From: Lantana camara | Taxonomy: Eukaryota; Streptophyta; Magnoliopsida; Lamiales; Verbenaceae | Direction: 5' to 3' | Length of the DNA: 64,000 nucleotides | Assembly (NCBI GenBank): GCA_037501455.1 | Contig: CM074857.1 | Span: forward strand, 128,947,501-129,011,500 | In this document: positions 43,401-55,322 of the stretch, piece by piece | Layout: each line of letters opens with the position of its first letter | Numbering within the stretch: the stretch's first letter is position 1 | The notes under the pieces: model-generated | Told to the model about the DNA's origin: nothing | The model's database searches: none | The model's input: only the letters and a program-made list of their open reading frames with translations | Made by a program: the position numbers and the translations under genes

Positions 43401-45782
43401 CGTATAATACAAGCTGCCCTTGCTGCTGTAGGAGCACCAGAAAATCTGGTTGATGTCATAACAGGGTATGTCTTTATCCCCTTAACTTTCACTACAAGTT
43501 TATCTTAATTAATTTAACATGAAATTTCAATCTCCTGCCAGGTTTGCAGAAACGGGAGAAGCCTTGGTGTCTTCAGTTGACAAAATTATCTTTGTTGGTT
43601 CACCTGGTGTAGGTAAAATGGTAAGTATTTTCTCTTGAGATAGAAAGCTGCTACTTAATGCAAACTTGAGAAAAATTTCTTATGTTCATTTATCCATATA
43701 ATCATGCATAGAATTGCTGGTTTTTAGTTTTCCTTGGTAATTGTAATTTATGCTTGACATTGCAGATAATGAGAAATGCTGCGGACACATTGATATCTGT
43801 TACTCTTGAGCTTGGAGGGAAAGATGCCTTCATTGTCTGTGAAGATGTTGATGTGCAGCATGTATGAGAAACATTTAGCATTATTAGCTTTGTCTAAAGT
43901 AATTTATGTCCACAATAATATGAACATTTAGAAACTCTGACTCAAATTTAGCCTAATAAATCATGAATTTCATAGGTTGCTCAAATTGCTGTAAGGGGTG
44001 GTCTGCAGTCAAGTGGGCAGAACTGTGCTGGGGCTGAGAGATTCTATGTCCACAAAGACATTTATTCCAAATTCGTTGCTGAAGTTGTCAGAATTGTGAA
44101 ATCTGTTACTGCTGTAAGTTCCATATTTAATTTCTTAACAGTCGACAATCATGTTTTCAGTAACTTAAGATCATTGATTAGGTTCGTAAGCCTGATGAAT
44201 TATCATTTTGTAGGGCCCTCCGCTTGTTGGTAAATACGACATGGGAGCTATATGCATGCAAGAGCATTCTGAGAGGCTTCAGAGTCTGGTAAATGATGCC
44301 ATTGACAAAGGGGCTGAAATTATTGGTCGAGGAAGTGTTGGAAACATTGGTGAAGGGGCTGTTGATCAGTATTTCCCTCCTACTGTAATTGTGAATGTCG
44401 ACCACACTATGAAATTGATGCAAGAGGAGGTATTAGTCACTACGTTCTCATATTATACTAGTTACACTTTGTTTGGTGTTTGGATCTTAGCGAAGAAAAG
44501 AAAATCATGGGGAAAAATAAAGTTGGTGTTTGGTAAAGACAATTGAAAGGAAAAGAGAGAATCATTTTCCTCAACAAGTAAAAGGTTACAATTACCTTTT
44601 GACAGCTCGTTTGGATTCTAATTCAACTTTATTCACTCTGCTATTATGCAAATTTGACTATATCTTCTCATTATAGGAGAATCATTTTCATCAACAGTTT
44701 TCTTACCTCTAAACAAGTTTAGGATTTTGATTTTGATTTTTCTTTTGGTTCACTTAGTATTTTCTACTCTTAGCGAACTCCTAAAGCCAAACATCGTGTT
44801 AGTACCTCAATTTTTACAGATATATTAATGAGTTTCGAAACCTTGTTCACTTGCAGGCTTTTGGACCAATTATCCCAATAATGAAATTTAGTACGGATGA
44901 GGAGGCCATCCAACTTGCAAATGACTCTAGGTATGGCCTTGGGTGTGCTGTATTTTCCGGCAGCCAGCAACGAGCCAGAGCAATAGCTTCTCAATTACAC
45001 TGTGGAATCGCTGCCATAAATGATTTTGCATCAAACTATATGTGTCAGGTAATCCAAAAGTCTCAGTATTCACATTATGTAATAAAAAGGATTTAGGGTG
45101 GTTACTAGTAAATTGAGTCATGAGTGTATTTTATAATTGAAGCAACTAAAATTGGGCATGAGTTGCTTTTTTCGATCTTTTTGTGAAGCAAAACCAAGTA
45201 TCTAAAAAATGCAGGAAAAGAAGTGAATTTTTTTATACACTTCATAAACTTCTGGCAACACCTCAAATAAGGATTTCTAAATATAAACTCTCACTAATAC
45301 TCTTTTTCATTTTCTTTAATTAAGGTGGAGTTGGGGGATACTAAATTCTACGTGCTTCATTGAACATTGTCTTTTCATATGTTTGCAGTCTCTTCCATTT
45401 GGCGGTGTAAAAGATAGTGGATTCGGAAGATTTGCTGGTATAGAAGGGTTACGAGCATGCTGTCTTGTTAAATCTGTAGTGGAGGACAGATTCTGGCCAC
45501 TGATCAAAACCAAGATACCAAAGCCTATTCAGGTTAGATTCAGAAACCTACTCCTCATATACTTAACATAATATATCATAACGTATTCATATCCTCCTTA
45601 TATTGACATCTGTCTTTGCATATATACAGTATCCCATATCCGAAAACGGCTTTGAGTTTCAGCAATCACTTGTAGAAGCATTGTACGGGTTAAATGTGTG
45701 GGACCGTTTGCGTGCATTGGTTGATGTTCTGAAAACCCTTTCGGAACCTAATGCTTCTAAGAACAGTAAGAAAACTGACTAA
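40493..45782 (+). CDS. ALDH22A1: Aldehyde dehydrogenase family 22 (ALDH22A1), 14 exons
   Basis: Exons: 40493-40604, 41129-41172, 41796-41888, 42034-42161, 42360-42482, 42908-43061, 43362-43465, 43542-43620, 43766-43861, 43976-44113, 44214-44429, 44857-45048, 45389-45532 and 45630-45782. All phases agree and give 591 residues, the usual length for this plant family. An N-terminal hydrophobic anchor (residues about 4-25, [18 protein letters not shown]) matches the secretory-pathway location known for ALDH22A1. Catalytic residues are present: N195 in SWNYPFHN, general base E294 in LELGGKDAF, and nucleophile C328 in [12 protein letters not shown]; the NAD-binding loop is [10 protein letters not shown]. 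The enzyme oxidises aldehydes with NAD(P)+, and stress detoxification is reported for the maize member. The last 12 codons and stop are tandemly duplicated just downstream. Confidence 0.96.
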
Positions 45783-45826
45783 AAAACCCAATGCGTCTAA
45801 GGACAGTAAGAATACTGACTAAAAAC
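45747..45826 (+). repeat. 40-bp tandem duplication of the ALDH22A1 tail
   Basis: cctaatgcttctaagaacag...gactaaaaa is followed 40 bp later by cccaatgcgtctaaggacag...gactaaaaa. The first copy encodes the last residues ([10 protein letters not shown]) and stop; the second lies in the 3' UTR. Confidence 0.9.
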
Positions 45827-47085
45827 TACGTACAGAGCTGCATGTGATTTAAGGGAGTTCTCTCTTAAGCTTTACGGTCTTAAGTGAACTGTTGAAATCT
45901 TATGCTACCCTTTTTGAATGATTCCTAATTTTCAAGAACTCTCTCTTAAGCTCTATTTGGTCCTTGCAAGTCTTTCTTTTTTCTCTCTCAATGATTTTCT
46001 TGAAGTGCCGGGTTTTTCTTAACGTGACCTAGTTTTTAGTTTCATTTATGTTCGAGTGTTATATGTTCAAACGAAAATGCTTGCGAAGGTTGTTTAGAAC
46101 TTTCTTTTGTAGACTTTCTATGGCGTGGAGATGTAAGAAATCTGAATAGCGAACGGGGTAACTCTTCTTCAATCTAATTCCCTTATCAAATCTTTATTAG
46201 TTAAGAGAGAGAAATCTCCATTAAATAACTAGCTTTGGTATTTTCTTTTGTTTTTGATGGTCAATTCACATGCTTTTGTTAACAAAATATTTTTTTATAC
46301 CCCGTTACCAGTTAGTTTTCTCTCTCTCTCTCTCTCTCTCTTCATTAATTCACTGTTTTCTATCTCTCAACGGACCCCCATAGTGTTCTATATCTTTTTT
46401 CTTTTTTTATTTTATTTTTGAAACATGTCTTTTTCGTTTTATTTTTTTTCCTACTTCCTCAATTTCTCTTCTCTCTCTTCTCTAAAAAAATTGCTCTTTT
46501 ATTTCTTAGTTTAGTCATGTAAGTTTACTTTGTTAAAAAATTACTCTTCTTTTATTTATTATCAATTTAAAATTATTAAAAATAAGATTCATCTATAAAT
46601 TTTAAACTGTAATGAATTTTCAATATTATTTATTTTATAAAAGTGTGCTTGAATCTAGTTATTAAAAATTTTCAAGTTCATAACTGAGCTTGAAATAATT
46701 TCAAACTAACTTGAATTTGAATTTGAATTTGAGTTTATCAAGTTTGGAATTAGATTCAATCTTGAACCAGAAATATCAAATTAAAAAACATGTATAATAT
46801 TACATACTTTTGTTTGTTATGTTAATAAATATTGTATTAAATTGTTAGTTTATGTTTTTCATTAAATTTTAACACATGTAATTTTGAATTTAGAGTAATA
46901 TTAAAAGTTAAGCCTACAAAAATTTGAACGTCTATGTTTCAATTTTCATTTTGAACTCAAAAAATAGTCGAGCTTGAGTAAAATTTGGTCGCCCAATTCC
47001 GTTTGCAGTTTGCCCTATTAAATGCGTTTATTCATTTAGCAGTTCATATATAAATTAATACACTCACAAGAAGCACATTTACAAT
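45783..47085. other. Convergent 3' region between ALDH22A1 and the OB-fold gene
   Basis: The two genes end towards each other. The region holds a (TC)n microsatellite at 46319-46341, long T-rich runs at 46380-46460, and otherwise AT-rich spacer. No gene is supported. Confidence 0.5.
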
Positions 47086-50000
47086 TTATTCGCATTTGAT
47101 TGCTCGAGTGACTTCCCAATCAATCGCGTCGTGAACTTTCTCCATAAATCCATTGCCGTCGCCTTTTGTGCAGTTCACAATTGTTACAGTGAACTTTTCG
47201 TGCTCAAGTGCAGATGGATACATGATTTGTTCTTCCTGAAAAAAAGGGGGAAAACAGTAGTTATTGAACAAGCATCTTGGATGCAATTTAGTATCGTTGA
47301 ACAATGGAAAGCATAGTGGTTAATTGTTAATTCGGATGTAAAAGATAAACATGTAGGGTATATTTCATATTTATTACAAAATATATTATGGAAATTATAA
47401 TATAGGAGCTACAATATTTCAATATTATTGACGGAATAACAACTTTTAGATATTTAGAACAAAAGGTTTAGTATAATTTAATAAATTAAGATAAAGGGAT
47501 TAGGACTCTTTAAAATTATTAAGAAACTATTAATTTTATATATATTTAAAGGTAAAAATAAGAGATTTGAAAATTTATACAATTACTGAAAGGTTACTTA
47601 TAAGTTATAACGATTACATTAATATAGTTTAATTAGTTGTCACTTTTTTTTTCCCCAAAAGAGATAGTATATTAATTTTTTTTTTTGAAATTTATTTAAG
47701 AATTTATTCAATTAATTTCCTTTATGTTGATGTTCCTATTTATTTCTCAAAATTGTGTAAATTACTCTATGTAATTACTTTTTTAATACTTTATTTCTCT
47801 ATGATTTCCTTTATGCACTAAAGTTTGTCATTTTGCTTCCCTATTTTACTATTTAGTTTTTCTATCCACAGACTGATTGGGATTTGGATCTAGTAACATA
47901 TTATTAAATGAATGTTTAGGTTTATTTGGTACACTAGAAAATGTGGGATTTATTTTTCTTTTCTTCTTTGGTATGATTGTATTTCTAATAAGAAATAATG
48001 GTAATAGTGTCGATCAATAAAAGATATATTACTTAAAAATAAAACTTTCAGTAATTTTATTAGTTCTTCAATCTATTTCCATTTTCCACTAAACATATGG
48101 AAGTAGTTGAACTTTTTAATCATTTCAAACTCATATTAATTAAATACTTAGTTCTAAATATCTAAAAGTTATTCTTCATTTACTTATTTTAAAAGCTCCT
48201 AATGTGACAGTCTTAATTGTTTCTATATAATAAACCCAGTAAAAATATCATACCATAACTATTAAATCAAAAAATTTGGAACGAAATAATAAAAATGCTA
48301 AATATTACTTTTTACATTTAAGCCATACGCCTATACGTCGTGTTTCATTTATTCTCTTAAACTAATAAACGTAACATATAATGTTCTCGATAAAATATTT
48401 CGACCAAAGTTTATTTAGATTTCTAGGAAGAAATATACATATACATAGATGGAAAAGAGTTTTTAGTAACTCTTACCTTTTATTCAACTTTCAAAATAGT
48501 TTTATTTTAATTCTTCTTTAAATTAATTAATTAAATCATTTAAAAGTTAAAATATTTGCCTAATTAAAATTTTGTTAATCTTATAAATAAATTAAAATAT
48601 AGTCATTAACCTCAATACGCGCGTTTTCTTTTTAAAATAAGCAAAATGGGTATATTTACGTATTTATTTTCTATCCAAAGAGTTGAATATCTTTTTGAAC
48701 ATATTATTAGTTTAACATTTCTAATTAAACATAGGCTAGCAAAAGCATCATAGTAGATTGTATCAAACTCCTTTTAAACAATTAGCGCTTTTTCGTGCTT
48801 AATATTGTACTAATTTATCATTTTATTGATAAAATCCAAATTCTTAAACTGCTAATTAATTTTTCAGCAATTGAATTTAAAAGGTAGATTTACATGGCAA
48901 CACCAAAATGTTTATAGTTGTGCTTAAAGGGTTAAATACGAAAACAAAAAATAATATATCATATAATATGTATATTTGAGTCGATGAACTATTCATCTTT
49001 ATTTAAAATATCTCTAAAATTTATTTATACTAAAAAGGCAAATGCATAACTTAAATTGATAAAAGTAACATTTTTATATTACTTTTATTTTATTACATGC
49101 ATATATAATTTTAACTTTTAAATATTAGATCACTCCCCGCTTTTTTATATTAAAAATCAAAAGTATTTTGAATTAGAACAATTGAAGTTGAATTTAACTA
49201 TGAAGTATTTTAAATATATCACGAGCTATATACGTAATACATGTGTCTATTTTCATATAAATTCAACAACACTTGCATGTGAATTGAATTGTATCTGAAT
49301 TGCAAGTGATTGTAAGATTCAATAAATCTCAATTCACATGCAAGTATATAGTGGATAATCATCTCAACGACTTTCACCATCTCATAAAGTCTACTATATT
49401 AAAATTTAGGGTAATTCTAATTCGAGCCCGACTCGATCAAACCGATATAACGAGAGGATAAGTATTTTATATCTTTCGTGTGATTGGTGAAAAAAATTTA
49501 GGAAAAACAACAAATCAAATGACAAGTATAATAAATACACTTATCATTTTAATCGATTAGATTCAGCTAAGTTGGTTTGAGTTGGAATTTTCCAAAACTT
49601 TAAGTTTTCATCAAATTTATACCTAAACTGGGACTGCTTGTAAAGATTCAACATGTTTCAATTCACATGCAAGTTTAGTAAATCATTATCCGTGCAACTT
49701 TCACACTCTCACGAAGTCTAATATATTAAATTTTAAGTTTTCAAAAGTTCATCAAATTCATTAACTTCTTTTATAAATTAGACTATAATTACGTATGGAT
49801 CCCAACGGAATATAGATAATTATCATAAAATAGGTTCGTGTTTACCTCCGGTAATTCGCAGAACTCTTCCGGAGATATTTGCAGCAATTCGGCAGCAGTC
49901 TGGCCGGTGCACCAAGCAAAAACCTTAGCTGTGTCATCAGCAAGAGTAATTTTCAAATGGAAAGTACGTTCTACTTCATCGTTGCAAGTAGAATGGCAGA

Positions 50001-53000
50001 ATTTGCATTCGAGATCTCCGTTAGACGCCTTATCGATGAAATGACCGCAGAGGGTATGCATAAATCTGGTATCCACGTGACAATGTTCAATCTGATCCAA
50101 CCATACTCGACATACCTGGAAATTAGTAGATATTCTCATGAGATGAAAATGTTCTTAAATGTAAAACTCTTTCTCTAATTAGAGGTATCACATTAAGATG
50201 GTATAATATATATATATAGGATTGTTTACATCTACACCCCCTGTAAGATTGGATAATTACAACTTGTATCGCTTTAGATAAAAATATTACACAATCTACC
50301 CTTCCAAGTTTGAAAAATTACAAATGAACCTTCTGGTTGAATTTTTTGCAAAATTATTATTGAATTTACTATATCTCAACACTAATTAATTCCTCACCGT
50401 TAATTGAGGGAAAAAAAGATTATAATGAATATCATTTTACAAACAAATCATGTGTTGATCCTCCAAAGAAGTTCATAAATTATTTGTCTATCACTTCAAA
50501 ATGATGTGCAGGTGGTTGTGAGTAACTAATTAGTATTGAATTATAGTTAATTCAAGAAAAATTTCGGGACAAATCCTACCGGAATGGTTTATTTGTAATT
50601 TTTCAAAAGTTCTGTAATATTTTCATCTAAGGGAATACGAGTTGTAATTACTCAACCTCGTATATAAGGGTTGTGTAATATCAGTGATTACAATAACTAT
50701 ATCGATATTTAAGTAATAAAACACATACGTGTATCAATCACCGATGATTGCGAATGTTTGGACAAGAAAAAGTATATATACATATATATACTTTTTTAGT
50801 TTAATATAATTAAGGAAATTGGTGATTGCGAAGTGTAAGTGAATGAGACATACCTGGACACCACTTGTATGCGTTGATAGGTCAGAAAGAGACGATAATC
50901 TATGGAGACAAGAGGTATTGAGAAGAGCTGACATGCAACTTAAATTGAAGAATGAGGCTCCAGTGCTATCCTCGTGCCATGATAATTCAAGGCTGAAATT
51001 ATAGTGAATGTTGATGCGCATCAAAAATGATTCCGAAGCTCTGAGAGTGGAATTGCGACATGAAATAAATGAAAGGTTGTATGTGAAGAAAGTTACCCTT
51101 TTTGTGCATTCAGCGAAGAGCTTAAGCCAGAAATGTATACGTTGTGACCCATCCCTAACCTTCCCAGAGACCTAAAGGGTAATTGAGAAGAGGCGGTTAA
51201 GTTAAGTTTGAAACAATCGGTTGCTGTAATAAGATCACAGAAGTTATTATATCTGTGTATTATTTTCAAAGAATCTGCATATCGAGAAGGAAACTATTGA
51301 TTGCAAAGATGTTTACCAAGAGCTGACAAAATGTAGCTTTGCCCATATTTGTCCAGTTCCGTCGTCAATTCTCAAAGAACACATCCCCCGTGATGCTCTT
51401 ATTTCTCTGACGATACCATAGAGGCTAATACCAGTCATCTTGTCACGTAGATCAACAACATACGACTGCAAGACTTCAAATAAGGAAAAGTTTAACGAAA
51501 TATTTCCTAGAACACGGTTGAGAAATGTGATATAGCCTATATGCAGAAAAGAGCATGCATTTTAAGTGGCGACAATGTCCACCAAGATAACCATTACAGC
51601 TATCTGATATCCTCTGAATGCAATAGAAAAAGTGTCCGTAAAAATACAAACTAAAATTTTCACTTGGGACAAAGGTCGCAAGCGTGTTATTTTAATCTGA
51701 GGTTTGATGGTATGTGATTGAGATGGAAACTGAAATCCAAATTGTGATCGACTCTATTTCAGGTTTCAAGCAGAGGAATCTAGGCGAACAGTTGAAAGAT
51801 ATGGATGAAAGATGAATTTCTCATTTAATTGATAGTGATTGATAGCTATTCTGTGCCTTTAGTAAGATAGCGAGAAAGCTTACCCGAAAAGGGTAATTGC
51901 TAAAGTCAATAGACCCTTGAGAATCACAGGGTAAGGTCACTTGAGAAACTAGAGGGCCCTGAGTTGGATTTGCAGCAGTAGACATCCTTGATGCTTGACC
52001 ATTGTTCTGTGTTAATGCTACACTAACCTGATAAACACATAAGTTAGAGTTAGTTGTTACCTATACACCTTATGAAAGAGCATGTTTGAGATAGTCACCA
52101 ACCAAATGCTGCGTCACTTACTTGTTCTTTATGCAGGGTAAGAGGCACCAAATATAACTGTGTTGCACTGCCGTATTCTAGGCAGATTTCATCACCAGTT
52201 TCCAGTGAACTATCCCTAGCATTTGCAATAAATGGTCTATCGAGGGCAAGCATGCTTCCCACGCTGCAAGAAATGAAAACATGCTTTTTATAACAACTAG
52301 GGAAAAAACCGTATGAAAATTAACAAAGGAGCAACTTGTAATGCTCATACCTGAAGAGATTGGCAAGCAGGGTTTGTTCTCCCCAGAGTAAAAATTTTAA
52401 TCTTACACCGTCATTGTCAACAAGACTAACTTGCTTCCTCCGCAAGCTATCATATTTACCCTGAACTTCCAGCGGGCCGATGTGTTCGATTCTGTCCACA
52501 AATGAGAACAGGTAGTTTACATGACATAATCTAACATGCGCTATAGTACTGAAAATTGCTGTTTGATTTTGATGTTATTCCAGATAATTTTTCACTACGC
52601 TTAAGGAACTGATTAGAGGGGGGAAAAACTACTATGTCTAGTTCAGCATAGTTCCAAAAGAAAGACATGAATGAGAGAAATTACCTCGCATAAAGTGAAT
52701 AGCATGTTCCTTCTGTTAATGCATCAAGAGAAATTGACGAAAAGGAATCAGAACAAAACTGTGCTCCAAGGAGCATGGCGTCGTCATCTTCATCCTGCAC
52801 AATCAAAACAAGAGGTGTTCGTAAGAAAGTCACATTGAGAGACTTAATAAATCTCAAATCACAGATACTAGAACTAGTTATTAGTGCTTTAGAGAACATT
52901 GCATGCTAAGAAGTACCTCGTCTAACAGGACAACAAAATATTCAGTTGGTAGAAGGCGTGCGCGCTCCGAACCTCCTGAAGCAAATCGAAGATAGCATCC

Positions 53001-54374
53001 AGTTAAGAGAATTTCCCGACCTTTCTTAAGAATTCCGTTTTGGGGGTCAGCAATGTTGTAAAACCTGCTTTGGAGTTCAAGTTAAATACTTCATTTAGAC
53101 ACAAGGCCATGCAATGAAACAACAGTATGTGTAGATATATATTCATACTATTAGGCAGATCTTGCCTCATTTCTCAGACACCTTTTTATATAATTAAAAC
53201 TACATGGCATTTGAATCATGAATTAATAGGAGAGCGTAATAGTTTCAATTTACCTCCTATGAAGATATAGATCTATAGTATTGGAACTCCATATATCCCC
53301 CAATTTGAGCATGTATATATTCGTTTCTGTAAATTCAGGTTCAATTTCAAGTTAAATGATGTGATCTAAAATTCAACCAGACAGAATGAACACGCCAAAT
53401 TGTACAACTTTCTGTGTTGCGGATAATAGGAACAAACAAGTTTTTCTTATTAAATATATATTCATCAAACAAAGAAGCAGAATCATACCTGGAAGAATAA
53501 AGGCATCAACTATAACCGCTTCAATGACACTGCTCAAGGACAAGAACTTTTTCTCGTAGATTGAATCAATCGTAATGGTGTTTGGGAGCTTCCCTCTCTT
53601 ATGTTGATTCTTTATCTTGACAATACAATCTGACTGTTTTTTTGGACCTCCACTTCTATGTTGCTCATTCCAAGCCTAATAGGCAAATCGATACACATAA
53701 GTATAGTATATCCATCATAGAGAAGAAATGACAAATTCCAAATCGAGAAAATGCCACAGAAATCTCCTAAAAACAAAGCTATGTCGAACATCAACCTTTA
53801 AATCTCCTAAAGACAGAGCGATGTCGAACATCAACCTTTAAATCTCCTAAAGACAGAGCGATGTCGAACATCAACCTTTATCAAAATTAAAAAACCACAA
53901 TTATTTTATGGAGAACAAAATCCTTACCAAAAACTCAAATCAGCTCATTTCGAAAATCACAGATATGTCATTTTCTACACTCAAATAATCAATTCCTAAT
54001 TCTCAATGTAACCTAACAAAATATCGTACAACATCAAACACCTTAATCAAAGTTAACAATGTGGAAAAAAAAATGCATAATCCAAGTACCTGAGCGAGCT
54101 CCGACAGAAGAATAGCAGGAGTTACTCCGCTCGAGTAAGCAACGCAAGTTCTGAGAATCCGATTAGCGATCCAACTCCAACCAGGAGAGCTCGTCGAATC
54201 TTCTTCAACTTCAACTCCTTTCTCGCACAGGACCGATTTCGCGTAGTCGATGAATCTGATAAACGGATCATTTCCGTCTTCTTCAACAATATTTGATTTC
54301 TCTGTTTCCATTGCTGTTGTCGTCTCATCCTCCGTCATGAAATCGCCGATTACCTCGTCACTCGGTGAATCCAT
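47086..54374 (-). CDS. RPA1/MEIOB-like OB-fold ssDNA-binding protein, 13 exons, 670 residues
   Basis: Exons (- strand): 54090-54374, 53489-53675, 53254-53326, 52917-53064, 52685-52794, 52351-52491, 52122-52263, 51884-52027, 51317-51465, 51097-51171, 50854-50992, 49846-50115 and 47086-47235. All junctions are GT-AG with consistent phase. Middle exons show OB-fold signatures (about residues 268-314 with IEHIGPLEVQGKYDSLRRKQ and a LKFLLWGEQ strand; about 413-460 with DLRDKMTGISLYGIVREIRA and DDGTGQIWAKL). Exon 12 has a C-terminal RPA1-like module with a probable zinc site (C554, C568, C571, C575 in TLCGHF...LECKFCHSTC). This layout fits RPA large-subunit relatives. The lack of a canonical RPA70 N-terminal domain makes the meiotic paralogue MEIOB the best guess. 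It would bind single-stranded DNA in the nucleus. The exact family is inference; the exon structure and OB-fold character are the firmer part. The last intron (2.6 kb) is far longer than the others. Confidence 0.75.
49410..49593. mobile_element. Small MITE in the last intron of the OB-fold gene (family E)
   Basis: The left end ggtaattctaattcgagccc and the right end, read inward, ggaaaattccaactcaaacc are inverted repeats; cttatcattttaatcgatt near the right also pairs with a block near the left. It lies between two imperfect copies of a roughly 100-bp sequence (about 49310-49410 and 49645-49745: caattcacatgcaagt, ctttcaccatctcataaagtct). Confidence 0.5.
50220..50690. mobile_element. MITE in intron 11 of the OB-fold gene (family F)
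   Basis: Inverted halves: ggataattacaacttgtatcgc with ttagataaaaatattacac at the left, and the complements gtaatattttcatctaaggg and cgagttgtaattactcaacc at the right. It has no coding capacity and fills most of the intron 50116-50853. Confidence 0.65.
53761..53880. repeat. Three exact-period 40-bp tandem repeats in intron 1
   Basis: aatctcctaa starts at 53761, 53801 and 53841, each followed by ...atgtcgaacatcaacctttа-type sequence (atgtcgaacatcaaccttta). Copies 2 and 3 are identical; copy 1 differs at a few bases. They lie in the first intron of the OB-fold gene. Confidence 0.95.
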
Positions 54375-54608
54375 CTTCGAGAGAGAATGAGGAGATTGGC
54401 GGGAAAACTTTTTTTGTTGCGGGAAAAACTTTTGCTCTTTGGACTATTTTGAAAAATGAAAATATGAGGAGGATATTTATATTGGGAGAGATATGAGCTG
54501 ATTTACGCTTTGGACGCAGCCCAAAGTGCCTTCGGCTAGAAACTAGAAAATTGTTTTGGATAAGATATTGAAACTTGGCCCGGTACAATTAATTATTAAA
54601 ATTTTAGG

Positions 54609-54871
54609 TCGTTTACATTTAGATCCAAAAGAATATAAGAATATTATAATTTGGTATCACTTAATCGAATAATTATATTTATAACCCTTCATGAATTTAA
54701 TAATTATATTACATACCCAAAAGAAGTTAATTTTTTGGGATATTATTAAATTCATGAGGATGTATAATTATAATTATTAAATTTATAAGGGGGTGTAAAT
54801 GTAATTATTTGACTAAGTGGTACCAAATTATACTTTTCATATTCCGTTCAAGTCCATATGTAATTATAGTC
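54609..54871. mobile_element. Palindromic MITE (family A), second copy
   Basis: Opposite orientation to the copy at 5469-5737; it ends in catatgtaattatagtc and carries the same inner blocks (tttggtatcac, ttcatgaatttaataatta, ggggtgtaaatgtaatta). It lies 235 bp upstream of the OB-fold start codon, that is, in its promoter. Confidence 0.78.
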
Positions 54872-55322
54872 AAAATTGTATAAGAGATACACCAGTAACA
54901 CCACCAATAGGAAGGGAAAAAAAAAAAAAGAAAAAGAAACGATTTTGATTTAACCCTGTTAATTTGTAAAAAAACAAATACAAACAACTAAATTCATAAT
55001 TATAAAATGTAGTACGTAGTTTAATATTTTGTTAAATATTATACATATTTTACGTACTAATTAACATAAAATTGTGTACCTGCTACCAAAGCTAGCTGAT
55101 ATGATTAAGAATATACAATTAGCATAGAATTTGGCGGAATTTTACTCTAAATAGTGGTAATATTATTAAACTAAAATTTTTAAAACACGAAAAATTACAA
55201 TTTTCAAATATTCATATAACAAGAATTGAATATTTTCCTCTACAAATCTACGGTATAATTTATTGACCCAAATTATACAACAAATATACATTTTTTTTTT
55301 CAAGCTTTTTTTCTGATTTACA

